The notes: generated by a model not told the origin, from the letters alone. A stretch of DNA of 64,000 nt from Nitrosospira sp. Nsp2 (GCF_003050965.1 NZ_QAOU01000001.1:806001-870000), one strand, 5' to 3'; shown: positions 35,557 through 44,653, counted from the first letter of the stretch. Program-made: numbers and translations.

Positions 35557-37758
35557 TTAATATTGCGCATTCTTCTCTTTCACCACAAACTCCTCAAATT
35601 GATCTAATGGAAGAGGTGGGCTGAACAGGTAGCCCTGATAAGCAGTGCATCCATGGGTAGCGAGAAAGTCCTTTTGTGCTACGGTTTCCACCCCCTCGGC
35701 GATTACCGCCAACCCCATGCTTTTTGCCAAGAGCAGAATGGCGCGGACGATTGTTGCGTCGTTATTATCAGTGAGCACGTCCCTTACAAATGACTGATCG
35801 ATTTTTACCCAATCCATTGGCAGGCGTTTCAGATAGTAGAGCGAGGAATAACCGACACCAAAGTCATCCAGGGCGAAGCCCACACCCTTGGCCTTGAGTG
35901 CAGCCATCTTCTCAATGGTGTCGTCCATGTTGTGGACCAGTATGCTTTCCGTAAGCTCAAGCTTGAGTCTTTGCGGATCGGCGCCGGTTCGATCGAGCGT
36001 CGAAACTACCTGCTCGACAAAGTCTGGCTGACAGAACTGGCGAGGGCTTATATTCACCGCCAGATTAAGCCCAGCTGCCTCCGGTCGCTCCGACCAGATT
36101 GCAAGCTGGGTACACGCGGTTTCCAGCACCCAGGCACCCAAAGGAAGAATGAGGCGGGTTTCCTCCGTTTGAGGAATGAATTCGTGTGGAGGCAAAAGGC
36201 CGCGTCGAGGGTGCTGCCACCGTATCAGCGCTTCGGCACCCGTGATCCCGCAATCATCTACCTGCGGCTGGTAGTGAAGAACAAACTCGTTTCTCTCCCA
36301 GCTTTTGTGCAAATCCGACTCCAGAGCAGCGCGGGCATTCATTGCCGCTTGCATATCCGGATCGAAAAAACACATTGCATTGCGGCCTGATGCTTTTGCC
36401 TGATACATCGCCAGATCCGCTTGCTTGAGCAACTCGTCTGTTGTGTGTGACTGATCGTTAAATACTGCGACCCCTATGCTCGCGGTGGTGTGGTGTTTAT
36501 GGGCACCTAGACTGAATGGTTGATTGAACGTACAGTGAATCCTTTCGCAGATGACTTTTACCTGAGCAACGGCTGCGTCATAATCTTCGCTAAAGTCTGT
36601 TACCAGTATTATTACAAACTCGTCGCCCCCCAAGCGGGCGACAGTGTCCCCTTCGCGCACACAGGAGATCAGGCGGGGAGCAAGCTGCCGAAGCAACAGG
36701 TCACCGGAATCATGGCCGAACGTATCATTGAGCAATTTAAAATTATCGAGGTCGATGAACAGTAACGCACCCGTGCGGTGGTTACGGGCCCTTGCTGCGA
36801 GTGCCTGCCGCAACCGGTCCAGCAAGAGTTGCCTGTTGGGCAACCCCGTCAACGAATCGTAGAATGCCAAGTATTGGATTTTGTTCTCAGCGCTCTTGCG
36901 TTGCGTAATATCTGTGTTGATTGCAAAGACCGACTGTGGCTGTCCCTCCTCATTTCTGACCAACGTCCAATGTGCTTCAACAAACAATATGCCTCCGTCC
37001 TTGCGCCGCTGCGCGATCTCGCCTCTCCATTCCCCAGAGTTCAACAATAGGCTGGTTGCTTCCTTGAAGGCCAGGATGTCCTCATACAACATCTCTATCG
37101 ATTTGCCCGATACCTCTTCGGAAGTCCATCCATAGAGCCGCTCAGCACCCTCGTTCCAAAACTGAATGCGATGATCGATGCCATGCACAATAATCGCGTC
37201 GGTTGCCTTGTCGAGCAAGGAAGCCTGCTGGTGGATGCGAGCACCGGCTTCCTGGCGGGCATGTTCAGACTGCTTGCGCTCGCTAATGTCGTTGAAATAA
37301 ACTGCCAGGCCTTCTTCTGACGGATAGGCGTGCACCTCGAACCAGCCCTCCAGAGGCGCGTAGAAGGTTTCAAATTTCACTGTGGTGTTTTCCGCGAGCG
37401 CCCGATGGTATTCACGATCAAAGATTGTTCCTATCGCCTCCTTAAATTCCTTCCAGAGCACTTTCCCCAGAAGATCGCCACGGGGGCGCCGTAACAGATT
37501 TTCCGCTTCCCTATTCACATAGGTGAAGCGCCATTCCCGATCCACTGTGTAAAAAGCCTCGGTAATACTTTCCAAAATCCTCTCTGTGCGAAGTTTCGCA
37601 TTTGAAAGTTCGAGCGTTGTCGCCTGCTGTTCCCTTATGGCCAGCAGCAGTTTTTTATTTAAACGTTCTAGTGCTACAGCTTTTTCTTTTTTCACTGACA
37701 GAAGTTGGTTGTGAACGAGTTCCCGCGTGGCTGGCGTGCTGAAGGTCGCGTCAGGCAT
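35557..37758 (-). CDS. PAS-PAS-GGDEF-EAL c-di-GMP enzyme
   Basis: 733 residues from the ATG at 37758. A helical N-terminal stretch (about 20-60, probably coiled coil) is followed by two PAS domains (about 62-180 and 185-300), a GGDEF domain with the intact signature at 377-381, and an EAL domain with EAL at 509-511, 'ELTES', 'DDFGVGYSSL', 'KIDQSFV' and 'AEGVE' all present. Both catalytic activities look possible. There is no membrane segment. It is one of three such proteins in the window and is not visibly in an operon. A tRNA-Val gene lies upstream. Confidence 0.92.
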   Translation of the reverse strand: MPDATFSTPATRELVHNQLLSVKKEKAVALERLNKKLLLAIREQQATTLELSNAKLRTERILESITEAFYTVDREWRFTYVNREAENLLRRPRGDLLGKVLWKEFKEAIGTIFDREYHRALAENTTVKFETFYAPLEGWFEVHAYPSEEGLAVYFNDISERKQSEHARQEAGARIHQQASLLDKATDAIIVHGIDHRIQFWNEGAERLYGWTSEEVSGKSIEMLYEDILAFKEATSLLLNSGEWRGEIAQRRKDGGILFVEAHWTLVRNEEGQPQSVFAINTDITQRKSAENKIQYLAFYDSLTGLPNRQLLLDRLRQALAARARNHRTGALLFIDLDNFKLLNDTFGHDSGDLLLRQLAPRLISCVREGDTVARLGGDEFVIILVTDFSEDYDAAVAQVKVICERIHCTFNQPFSLGAHKHHTTASIGVAVFNDQSHTTDELLKQADLAMYQAKASGRNAMCFFDPDMQAAMNARAALESDLHKSWERNEFVLHYQPQVDDCGITGAEALIRWQHPRRGLLPPHEFIPQTEETRLILPLGAWVLETACTQLAIWSERPEAAGLNLAVNISPRQFCQPDFVEQVVSTLDRTGADPQRLKLELTESILVHNMDDTIEKMAALKAKGVGFALDDFGVGYSSLYYLKRLPMDWVKIDQSFVRDVLTDNNDATIVRAILLLAKSMGLAVIAEGVETVAQKDFLATHGCTAYQGYLFSPPLPLDQFEEFVVKEKNAQY

Positions 37759-37882
37759 GAACAATATAATTGCATTGCACCCCTGATTTTAGTTCAGAGC
37801 AACTGTGGTGGTTGGAGCGCCAGCCAAAAACGGCACGGTATAACGTTTAGTGGCCTTCTTTGGTTTTCTTCGGACTATCTGT

Positions 37883-37957
37883 TGGTGGGCGGTACTGGGA
37901 TCGAACCAGTGGCTTCCACCGTGTGAAGGTGGCACTCTACCGCTGAGTTAACCGCCC
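37883..37957 (-). tRNA. tRNA-Val (CAC)
   Basis: On the minus strand GGGCGGT and ACCGCCC form the 7-bp acceptor stem. The D-arm, an anticodon stem CCACC/GGTGG around TTCACAC (anticodon CAC), and a T-arm with TTCGATC are all present, and CCA is encoded. It reads valine GUG codons. Confidence 0.95.
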
Positions 37958-38073
37958 CGTTGCGTTAGTTATCGTAATTAATTGATAACCGCTGAGGAGG
38001 CGCAATTAGATCATAAATGGCGGATTACGGTCAACGCGTGGGCTGTTCGCAATATCACTTTCGCTGACCCTTG

Positions 38074-38463
38074 TTATTCGTTCGGCTTTTCGGCATCCCT
38101 GCCGACAAGTAGTGACTTCAGCCCCAGGTAACGCGGGGGCTCTTCCGGGATTGGCTCAGGGCTGATCCTCGTCAGTTCCGCTTCCAGTTGCGCGACGCGC
38201 CGTTCCAGCGTGTCTTTCTCCGCCTCCAGTCTGCTGATATGGCGTCGCAGGCGCGCACTTGTCCACATGCTCTTTACCATGCTGGGCCAGGAGAGCAGCA
38301 CCGCGATAACCGCACCTATGCCTGTCGCAATTAGCAGCACCATGGCCAGCGAGCTGTCGAAGCTCCAAAGGCCTAACGTTACTGTTGCCGTTGAATTGTT
38401 CTGCAGAGCGAACGCCACGGCGGCAATGGCGAGGGCAATGCCGAGAATTAACAATAGCTGCAT
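38074..38463 (-). CDS. LapA family membrane protein
   Basis: 129 residues. Two membrane helices (about 2-20 and 38-62) with 'FALQNNSTATVTLGLWSFDSSLAMVLL' between them are the LapA/DUF1049 pattern, followed by a cytoplasmic coiled coil ('RLRRHISRLEAEKDTLERRVAQLEAEL') and a proline-rich end. In E. coli LapA works with LapB in controlling lipopolysaccharide synthesis. lapB is not next to it here, so the role is transferred from the family with caution. Confidence 0.85.
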   Translation of the reverse strand: MQLLLILGIALAIAAVAFALQNNSTATVTLGLWSFDSSLAMVLLIATGIGAVIAVLLSWPSMVKSMWTSARLRRHISRLEAEKDTLERRVAQLEAELTRISPEPIPEEPPRYLGLKSLLVGRDAEKPNE

Positions 38464-38795
38464 GGCTGTCTCCTGCTGTCAATTGTCCACGAAAGACGCG
38501 TAGTCGGGAAGATGGAATAGTATGCACCCGGTAACAATTGCTGGAAAGGAAACGGGATAATAAGGGCGGGGAACGGCAGGGTGGTGAGCAGGAGCAAGTA
38601 CGTAGGGCCCACGCGCTTGGGCAGTTATTAAGAAACCCCCCCGGGTCTCCCGGGTTACGCGATGGTTTCAATCGTGTTCTCACTTCCAAATGATGCGAAT
38701 GACCCGGCATGATACGGCCGGGTCGCGTAAAATAGCGCGTTCTGTAGATTCAAATCTTACCCAACCGTAAGCCTATTCTCTCCACACCCACTTCC

Positions 38796-40205
38796 ATGAT
38801 CCGTACCCGCTTCGCTCCCAGCCCAACCGGCTACCTCCACATAGGCGGCGCCCGAACCGCTCTGTTTTCGTGGGCTTATGCCCGAAGGCACGGCGGCAAA
38901 TTCGTTTTGCGAATAGAAGATACGGATCTTGAACGCTCGACGGCGGAATCAACCCAGGCAATACTGGACGGGATGGCATGGCTGGGGCTGGATTACGACG
39001 AGGGGCCGTTTTATCAGATGCAGAGGCTGGCGCGCTACCATGAGGTGGCTGAGCAGCTCCTTCGCTCCGGCAAGGCGTATTACTGCTATTGCACAAAGGA
39101 AGAGCTGGATGCCATGCGCGAGCAGCAGCGCTCGGCCGGGCTGAAGCCCCGGTACGATGGGCGCTGGCGTGATTCGACACAGACGCCGCCGCCCGGTGTC
39201 AAGCCGGTGGTGCGCCTGAAAAATCCACAGGACGGCGTCGTTGTCTTCAATGATCTGGTCAAGGGCCAGATTGCCGTTGCCAACGGCGAACTGGACGATC
39301 TGGTGCTGCTGCGCGGCGATGGCGTGCCGACTTACAACTTCGGCGTGGTGATCGACGATCTGGACATGAATATTACTCACGTGATCCGGGGCGACGATCA
39401 TGTCAACAACACTCCGCGCCAGATCAATATTCTTAAAGCACTAGGCGCGTCATTGCCGCAGTATGCGCATGTGCCGATGATTCTGGGCGCGGATGGTGAG
39501 CGGCTGTCCAAGCGGCATGGGGCTGTTTCCGTGATGCAATACCGCGAGGATGGCTACCTGCCCGAGGCGCTGGTCAATTATCTGGCGCGGCTGGGCTGGT
39601 CGCATGGAGACGAGGAAATTTTCAGCCGGGAACAGCTGGTCGAGTGGTTCGACCTTTCAGCCATCAACCGTTCGCCTGCGAAGTTCAATCCCGAGAAACT
39701 GCAATGGCTCAACCAGCAGTATCTTAAAGGTGCCGACGATGGGCGGTTGGCAGCGCTGGTGCGGCCTTTTCTCGAGGCGGATGGTTGCGACCCTGCCGCT
39801 GCGCCGGGGCTGCCGAATTTGGCGAGCGTGGCGAATCTGCTCAAAGAGCGTGTCACCACCGTGGCTGAGCTGGCCGACGCGGCGGTATATTTCTACCGTT
39901 CGCTGGACCCTTCACCCGAACTTAAGGCGCAGCATTTCACTGCCGAGGCGAAGCCGGGCATTTCCAACCTGCGGCAGAAGCTCGCGGTTGTCGAATGGGA
40001 AAGCCACGCCATACATGACGCCATCAAGAGCTGCGCCACGGCGCACGGCATGAAACTGCCCAAGGTCGCCATGCCACTGCGGGTGATGGTGACGGGCGAG
40101 ACGCAGACGCCCTCGATCAATGCGGTGCTGGAGCTGCTCGGCAGGGAGGAAACGCTCAAGCGCATGGATGAGCAGCTGGAAAACTTTCCCAACGAACGCG
40201 AGTAG
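38796..40205 (+). CDS. gltX: Glutamyl-tRNA synthetase
   Basis: 469 residues, full length for a bacterial GluRS. The class I HIGH-like signature is '[15 protein letters not shown]' at about residues 10-24 and the KMSKS-like signature is '[12 protein letters not shown]'. A cysteine pair in '[13 protein letters not shown]' is in the zinc/acceptor-binding insertion. It charges tRNA-Glu and feeds tetrapyrrole synthesis through the same product. It is followed by tRNA-Ala and tRNA-Glu genes on the same strand, so the enzyme gene and its substrate tRNA lie within 200 bases. Confidence 0.97.
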   Translation: MIRTRFAPSPTGYLHIGGARTALFSWAYARRHGGKFVLRIEDTDLERSTAESTQAILDGMAWLGLDYDEGPFYQMQRLARYHEVAEQLLRSGKAYYCYCTKEELDAMREQQRSAGLKPRYDGRWRDSTQTPPPGVKPVVRLKNPQDGVVVFNDLVKGQIAVANGELDDLVLLRGDGVPTYNFGVVIDDLDMNITHVIRGDDHVNNTPRQINILKALGASLPQYAHVPMILGADGERLSKRHGAVSVMQYREDGYLPEALVNYLARLGWSHGDEEIFSREQLVEWFDLSAINRSPAKFNPEKLQWLNQQYLKGADDGRLAALVRPFLEADGCDPAAAPGLPNLASVANLLKERVTTVAELADAAVYFYRSLDPSPELKAQHFTAEAKPGISNLRQKLAVVEWESHAIHDAIKSCATAHGMKLPKVAMPLRVMVTGETQTPSINAVLELLGREETLKRMDEQLENFPNERE

Positions 40206-40278
40206 GGCGTTAATGCCGTCGTGCTGCTTTACATTGACTGCAACAGGACGGCTCAGTATAATTCGCGTTCATTTTGCC

Positions 40279-40354
<76 letters not shown>

Positions 40355-40398
40355 GCAATCTGGCAAGTAACAGACTGAAGACGGTCAAAAGTCCCTCA

Positions 40399-40474
40399 GT
40401 CCCCATCGTCTAGTGGCCTAGGACATCACCCTTTCACGGTGAGTACAGGGGTTCGAATCCCCTTGGGGACGCCA
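40399..40474 (+). tRNA. tRNA-Glu (TTC)
   Basis: GTCCCCA/TGGGGAC acceptor, anticodon loop CTTTCAC (anticodon TTC), GTTCGAATCC T-arm, CCA encoded. Its 3' half is also read, on the opposite strand, as the C-terminus of a serine recombinase relic, which suggests an attachment site. Confidence 0.95.
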
Positions 40475-41009
40475 CTAATTCCTCTGTTAGAAGCTTAATT
40501 TTGTAATGAATACAATAGGCTAACTCGGAAAGGTCGAGCGTGATCCGCTCGATAAGACCGCGCAGAAGATCCTTCAACGCATCACGCTCAAGCTCCGACA
40601 AATTGTCGGCAATCTCCGCAAGCATGTCCTTCACGTCCGATTCCCTAATCTGGCTCATAGCCTTAGACTGCCTTCGCGCTATTTCCAGAGCGGCAAGCTA
40701 ATTGTTAAGCGTATCACGCTGATTTGCGAATTCTTCAATTTTATTGATAAGAGTTTCGGCGGCAGTAGTTTCCGATAGCACATCCGATAAGCGACTGATC
40801 TTTGCGTCAAGGCGTTTTAGTTCCGATCGTAGTGTTTCCCCTTCTGCATCATCATCAGTTAGCCTTGCTGATTTCCTTGCGCTCGCAGTCACAGACTTGA
40901 TAAATGCCTCGGATTGCAGATTGGCACAGACATGAGCCAGCACTTCCGAGTCAGTTCGCTTGGCTTTGATGCTGCGTTTACCGTGAATAGACACGGTTAT
41001 GCGTGACAT
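40434..41009 (-). pseudogene. C-terminal part of a large serine recombinase, ending inside tRNA-Glu
   Basis: Two pieces in one frame are separated only by an in-frame TAG at 40698-40700. The first (from 41009) has 'DSEVLAHVCANLQSEAFI' and the coiled coil 'LRSELKRLDAKISRLSDVLSE'; the second reads 'LSELERDALKDLLRGLIERI' and ends VASPRGFEPLYSP. These are the coiled-coil and C-terminal parts of large serine recombinases; the final residues are encoded by the reverse strand of tRNA-Glu. The resolvase catalytic domain is absent. A separate recombinase fragment lies at 41978-42205. It is an inactive remnant of an element that had used tRNA-Glu as its attachment site. Confidence 0.78.
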
Positions 41010-41030
41010 TGGAATAGCCGGCTTAGAATT

Positions 41031-41055
41031 AACCCGCCGCCGAGCGGGTTTTTTT
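41031..41055 (+). terminator. Rho-independent terminator, phage-like
   Basis: AACCCGC and GCGGGTT form a 7-bp stem around CGCCGA, and the T-run reaches seven. It lies at the junction between the recombinase relic and the next genes, without an intact plus-strand gene in front of it. Confidence 0.7.
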
Positions 41056-41100
41056 ATGGATGTTTAGGGAGGATGGAGCCAGAAATAAGCTCAGCCTTAG

Positions 41101-41346
41101 TTAGGCTGTGGATTGCTGGTAACGTGGCGCGATGCCTATGCTGAGACCGATCTTTTTTTCCCAAAAAACTTTTGGCTCTGGCCAACCGACGAGTTCTTCT
41201 TCGTGCGCATATCGGTTTATGTCGTTATCGGGGCATGAAAACGGATCAGGTGCATCGGCTGCGCAGTGGGGGCATTTATAAACCATAGCAGGTAATCGCT
41301 CGATTTGTCCTTCAGCGGTTCGCGAATATAGAACGTAGCTAAGCAT
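41101..41346 (-). CDS. Orphan small protein, LVGWPE family (copy B, cysteine-rich insert)
   Basis: 81 residues from the ATG at 41346. It begins MLSYVLYSRTAEGQIER and ends with 'RYAHEEELVGWPEPKVFW' and 'GLSIGIAP', the three family blocks. Between them sits an insert absent from the other copies that contains 'YKCPHCAADAPDPFSCPDND', with a C-x2-C pair and a further cysteine, suggesting metal binding. It lies next to copy C on the same strand, inside the interval that separates the two recombinase fragments. The function is unknown. Confidence 0.68.
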   Translation of the reverse strand: MLSYVLYSRTAEGQIERLPAMVYKCPHCAADAPDPFSCPDNDINRYAHEEELVGWPEPKVFWEKKIGLSIGIAPRYQQSTA

Positions 41347-41460
41347 GACCCTTTCGGCGCGCAGTAGACGCACAGTTTGTGAAACCTTTGAAGCTTCTCA
41401 TATTTACTTCAGAGGGAAAAGTGTTCGATTCCGGTACCCGCTGACGCGGATGCTTGACTA

Positions 41461-41652
41461 TCAATCTACCGGCGCCAAACCCATTGTTGGACCTGTTTCT
41501 TCCGCCCATAAGACTTTGGCTTCGGGCCATCCGACAAGCGCTTCTTCATGGACGTAAGGATGGTCCAGGAAGCCGGGCAACTGATGTGCGATTTCATGAT
41601 GTCGCCAGATTGTGCCGTCCTCGGTCCGGACGTATATAGCAAAGCGGGGCAT
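41461..41652 (-). CDS. Orphan small protein, LVGWPE family (copy C)
   Basis: 63 residues from the ATG at 41652, which has AAAGG at a good distance (an ATG at 41658 is too close). It contains 'FAIYVRTEDGTIWR', 'HPYVHEEALVGWPEAKVLWAEE' in two blocks and GPTMGLAP. It is the shortest copy and ends two residues after the GLAP block, so that block probably marks the end of the domain. Adjacent to copy B with 114 bases between them; the two may be a local duplication. Confidence 0.68.
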   Translation of the reverse strand: MPRFAIYVRTEDGTIWRHHEIAHQLPGFLDHPYVHEEALVGWPEAKVLWAEETGPTMGLAPVD

Positions 41653-41761
41653 TGGCATACCTTTCTTGCGTATTTATATCGAATAATTATAGAAAGCCTA
41701 TAAATGTTTGCAGTTATTTTTGGCGGGTGCACTATTAGTTATTGGTTTCGGTGGCCGCTAG

Positions 41762-41975
41762 ATAGTTAAAGACTGGAAGGACGGCGCGGAGATCGCGCTG
41801 GTCCGGTCCCAGAAAAAGGACGTCGACGCGCGTAATTCGATCCTGAGTGCGGCAAATGATCGCTGGGCTACGGACATCGAGGGGGTGCGTAAGGGTGTCG
41901 AGTCAATTTCAATCGCCGTAGCCGAACGCGAGAAAGCGGCGCTAGCCGCAATGCTCACTGCCAAGCGTGCCAACC
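41762..41975 (+). pseudogene. Helical phage-like fragment
   Basis: Open frame directly after a TAG, without a start codon, reading 'IVKDWKDGAEIALVRSQ' and then a helical, alanine/arginine/glutamate-rich stretch ('SISIAVAEREKAALAAM'). Composition and layout resemble phage spanin- or Rz-like proteins, but the resemblance is weak. It abuts the recombinase fragment on the other strand at about 41975. Confidence 0.35.
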
Positions 41976-41977
41976 GG

Positions 41978-42205
41978 CGAATCGGACACGCGGACTCGGC
42001 TCGCTCGCTCAGCTTTCTTGCTATCTCGCTTTGCGAGAATTGCCTCTGCCTCCGCTTCCGTGATTATTGCTGGATGCGTATCCCTCTGGATATCCAATCC
42101 TCCCTTGGCCGTCTGCGACCCTGAGACCGGTCTTCCTTTCCGCGGTGCACGTTCCAACCGTGTGCCCAGCGACAACTTCTCCGCAATAGCGCCAGCGAGG
42201 AGCAA
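41978..42205 (-). pseudogene. Middle fragment of a serine recombinase
   Basis: The frame reads '...GLDIQRDTHPAIITEAEAEAILAKRDSKK...SRVRVSDSP', the end of the Recombinase domain found in large serine recombinases just before the zinc ribbon. In an intact protein this region would be directly upstream of the coiled coil that is instead found at 40434-41009. About 970 bases carrying two LVGWPE genes and a phage-like fragment now separate them, so the recombinase gene is broken and rearranged. Confidence 0.65.
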
Positions 42206-42554
42206 AGACGGTGTAGGGGCAGGACGCCAATCTGGAGCAGGTTAGGACAGGGTCGCCGTTCCATTACAAGCTACTAGGGATTCAAGAGCACACGGCCCCG
42301 TACCTGTAAGGTGGAAGAAGCCGCTAATCGTAGCAGGTGGGGGTTTGGGATGCGGCGTAATGCTGCCCATTCCTCCCTGGAAATTTTCGGCACAAGTTGA
42401 GGAAATGCAAGTTCGGATGCCGGGACAAACGTAACACCTCTTCTCTCTGGTGTACCTTAGTCCAATAGGCTGAGCTATCAAAATGAGTAAGATATAGGGG
42501 TGATTAGTGCTGTTTGGGTTTTAGTAGTAATAGTATAAAAACCAAGAGGGACAC
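42206..42554. other. Gene-poor region
   Basis: No gene supported. A plus-strand frame around 42290-42450 encodes a short hydrophobic segment with no start codon and may be another relic. Confidence 0.35.
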
Positions 42555-43268
42555 ATGAAGAAACAAAGCTTTTTAACTTCCGTTGCAGCGATGTCAGTTC
42601 GGAAACTCTACGTTGCGGTGCTGGTTTGTGCCACCTCTATCACGGCCCCCGCCGCAGAAGCTATCCCTATCCTGCACGAGGCTGGCGGCAATTTCTCCAA
42701 TAAATGGGTTTCGCCGACCGTCGTTGCCAGCGGCACGACCGGCGTTACGGGCACGGGCGCACCCGAGTGGATGGGCGGCGATCGACTCGACATCTTCAAG
42801 TTCTCCGGCCTGGTGCCGGGCGCAACATCCATCGTTTTTGATTTCTCACTGACCGGACCCTATAGCCCTGGCGCCTATGAAAACGGCGGCGGCGCCATCT
42901 ACTACAGCTATGCGCCGTTTTCCGGCTCCTACTATGTCGATCAGGGCGATGGAAAGGTTCGTGGCAGCCAGGATCTTCTCGCCGGCTATTTTGACGTTAC
43001 CTACAACCCGTGGAACGCCGCCAACGCGTCGAATCGCGGCACTTCAAGCTTCACGCTGAACCTTGCTAAGGAATTCGCAGGCGATCTCTTCCTGGCGCTG
43101 GACTTCACCTACGGCCGAGTCAGCTACAATATCAATTCGCCTTCCTGGGCCACGTATGGCGACACCGACCCCAGTTCCTTGGCGGTCCCCGTGCCGCTCC
43201 CCGCGACGGGCTGGCTGTTGCTCGCCGGTCTCGTCGGCCTCGCCGCGAACCGCCGCAAGCTCATCTGA
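42555..43268 (+). CDS. VPLPA-CTERM secreted protein
   Basis: 237 residues. Signal peptide ending near APAAEA, then a glycine, tyrosine and serine-rich beta-structured body, and a C-terminal VPLPATGWLLLAGLVGLA followed by NRRK. The VPLPA motif is a variant of the PEP-CTERM sorting signal that is most common in alphaproteobacteria. Together with codon use that looks more GC-rich than the surrounding relics, this suggests acquisition from outside; both are impressions. The start follows AGAGGGACAC. Cleavage by an exosortase encoded elsewhere is expected. The function is unknown. Confidence 0.82.
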   Translation: MKKQSFLTSVAAMSVRKLYVAVLVCATSITAPAAEAIPILHEAGGNFSNKWVSPTVVASGTTGVTGTGAPEWMGGDRLDIFKFSGLVPGATSIVFDFSLTGPYSPGAYENGGGAIYYSYAPFSGSYYVDQGDGKVRGSQDLLAGYFDVTYNPWNAANASNRGTSSFTLNLAKEFAGDLFLALDFTYGRVSYNINSPSWATYGDTDPSSLAVPVPLPATGWLLLAGLVGLAANRRKLI

Positions 43269-43681
43269 CCGCGTCGATCTGATACTCTACCTCTTCAAAG
43301 AGGGGAGCCTATTGCGGAAATTTCGCGGAAATTAGCATTACCTTGCTACGCACATTGGCGTTCCACGCGGAATTGACTGCTCTTCTTTAGCCTCCACAGC
43401 GCCAAAACCAGCGGCGAAAGCCGCTGGTACCCTAGTTGACGTTGTTTCTACGGCTGCCCAGCCTAATATTTCCTAACCCAGCCTACCCATGTTCCAGGGT
43501 TTGCTGGGTTAGCGCTTCCATGAAGTCAACCATTTCCTTTCATGTAGTTGCAAAATTTCGGCTTTTTGGCACCGCCGCAAGTGTGATCAGCAGATTCATA
43601 ACTATACTGGAAAATAGAAAACACGCTGATCACCCTTGTCGTGATCTTTGGCGGAGGATCTGATAAACGTTCACTGCTGGC
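43269..43681. other. Gene-poor region
   Basis: No gene supported between the VPLPA-CTERM gene and the HAF relic. Confidence 0.35.
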
Positions 43682-43838
43682 ATGTCCGACCTCGGCACAC
43701 TCGGTGGGAACCGTAGCGAGGCTTACGGGATCAACGACGCAGGGCAGGTGGTAGGGCGATCCGCGACGACTGACAACGGGCAGGAGCATGCCTTCATCAT
43801 CGGGCCCAGATGGCGTAGGCATGACCGATCTTAATTCA
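43682..43838 (+). pseudogene. Single HAF repeat relic
   Basis: MSDLGTLGGNRSEAYGINDA, then GQVVGRS and QEHAFI, is one complete HAF repeat; after a one-base shift the reading continues 'GPDGVGMTDLNSLL'. No signal peptide or PEP-CTERM part remains. It lies directly before the VOC gene. Confidence 0.65.
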
Positions 43839-43865
43839 CTGTTAAAACACAGCGGAGGAAAGAAC

Positions 43866-44552
43866 ATGGCAAATGCGCAGACTGAAATCTACGGTAACGA
43901 CCCGACCGGCGTCGCGAAAGTAGACATGAAGTTCGAGATCGTCGTCATCCCTGTCTCGGATGTCGACCGCGCGAAGGAGTTCTACGGGAGGCTCGGGTGG
44001 CGGCTCGACGCCAATTTCGTCAGCGGTAAAGACTACCGCGCGATCCAATTTACGCCGCCTGGCTCCGGATGCTCGATCATTTTCGGCAAGAACGTCACCG
44101 CCGCGGCACCCGGCTCCGCTCAGGGTCTGTACCTGATCGTCTCCGATATCGCGGCCGCGCGCGCCGAGCTGCTCGGTCGCGGCGTGGAGATCAGTGACGT
44201 GTTCCACGACGCCGACGGCGCATACGCTGGCACGGACGAGCCGTACCTGTTTGGTCGGCTCCGGGTCAGGGGTCCGGATCCCGATCATCGCAGCTACCGC
44301 TCGTTCGCCTCGTTCTGCGATCCGGACGGCAACGGCTGGTTGTTCCAGGAGGTCACGACGCGGCTGCCTGGTCGCGTCGACCCCGCGACGACGACCTTCG
44401 CGTCGGCGAACGATCTGGCGAGCGCGCTGCGGCGTGCGGCGGCCGCGCACGGACAGCACGAAGCGCGGACGGGGCAAGCCGACAAGAACTGGCCGGACTG
44501 GTACGCGGAGTACATGGTGCGCGAGCAGTCCGGCAAAGAGCTGCCTCAGTGA
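43866..44552 (+). CDS. VOC family (glyoxalase-like) protein
   Basis: 228 residues from the ATG at 43866 (AGGAAAG upstream). The vicinal oxygen chelate fold shows in 'FEIVVIPVSDVDRAKEFYGRLGW' and, at the end of the fold, 'SFASFCDPDGNGWLFQEV'. A C-terminal helical extension ends 'NWPDWYAEYMVREQSGKELP', seen in a subgroup of bacterial VOC proteins. Such proteins include lyases, dioxygenases and resistance proteins; the reaction here is unknown. High GC and codon use differ from the flanking relics, and the stop overlaps the truncated start of an oxidoreductase gene, so the cluster looks imported as cargo. Confidence 0.87.
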   Translation: MANAQTEIYGNDPTGVAKVDMKFEIVVIPVSDVDRAKEFYGRLGWRLDANFVSGKDYRAIQFTPPGSGCSIIFGKNVTAAAPGSAQGLYLIVSDIAAARAELLGRGVEISDVFHDADGAYAGTDEPYLFGRLRVRGPDPDHRSYRSFASFCDPDGNGWLFQEVTTRLPGRVDPATTTFASANDLASALRRAAAAHGQHEARTGQADKNWPDWYAEYMVREQSGKELPQ

Positions 44553-44641
44553 ACGACTACGACATGATCGTCGTCAGCGGCGGTGCTCCGGCGACCACTG
44601 CATTGATGCGCTGGCCTAAGTTGGCCTGCGATCTTCCTTAA
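44549..44641 (+). pseudogene. Truncated start of a FAD/NAD oxidoreductase gene
   Basis: A GTG overlapping the VOC stop (GTGA) opens 30 codons, VNDYDMIVVSGGAPATTALM then a short unrelated end and TAA. The first 15 residues fit the FAD-binding N-terminus of pyridine-nucleotide disulfide oxidoreductases, but the G-x-G-x-x-G motif is already damaged and the rest is missing. It seems that an original VOC-oxidoreductase pair has lost the second gene, and a different oxidoreductase gene now starts 13 bases later. Confidence 0.55.
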
Positions 44642-44653
44642 AGGAGGTGACTC

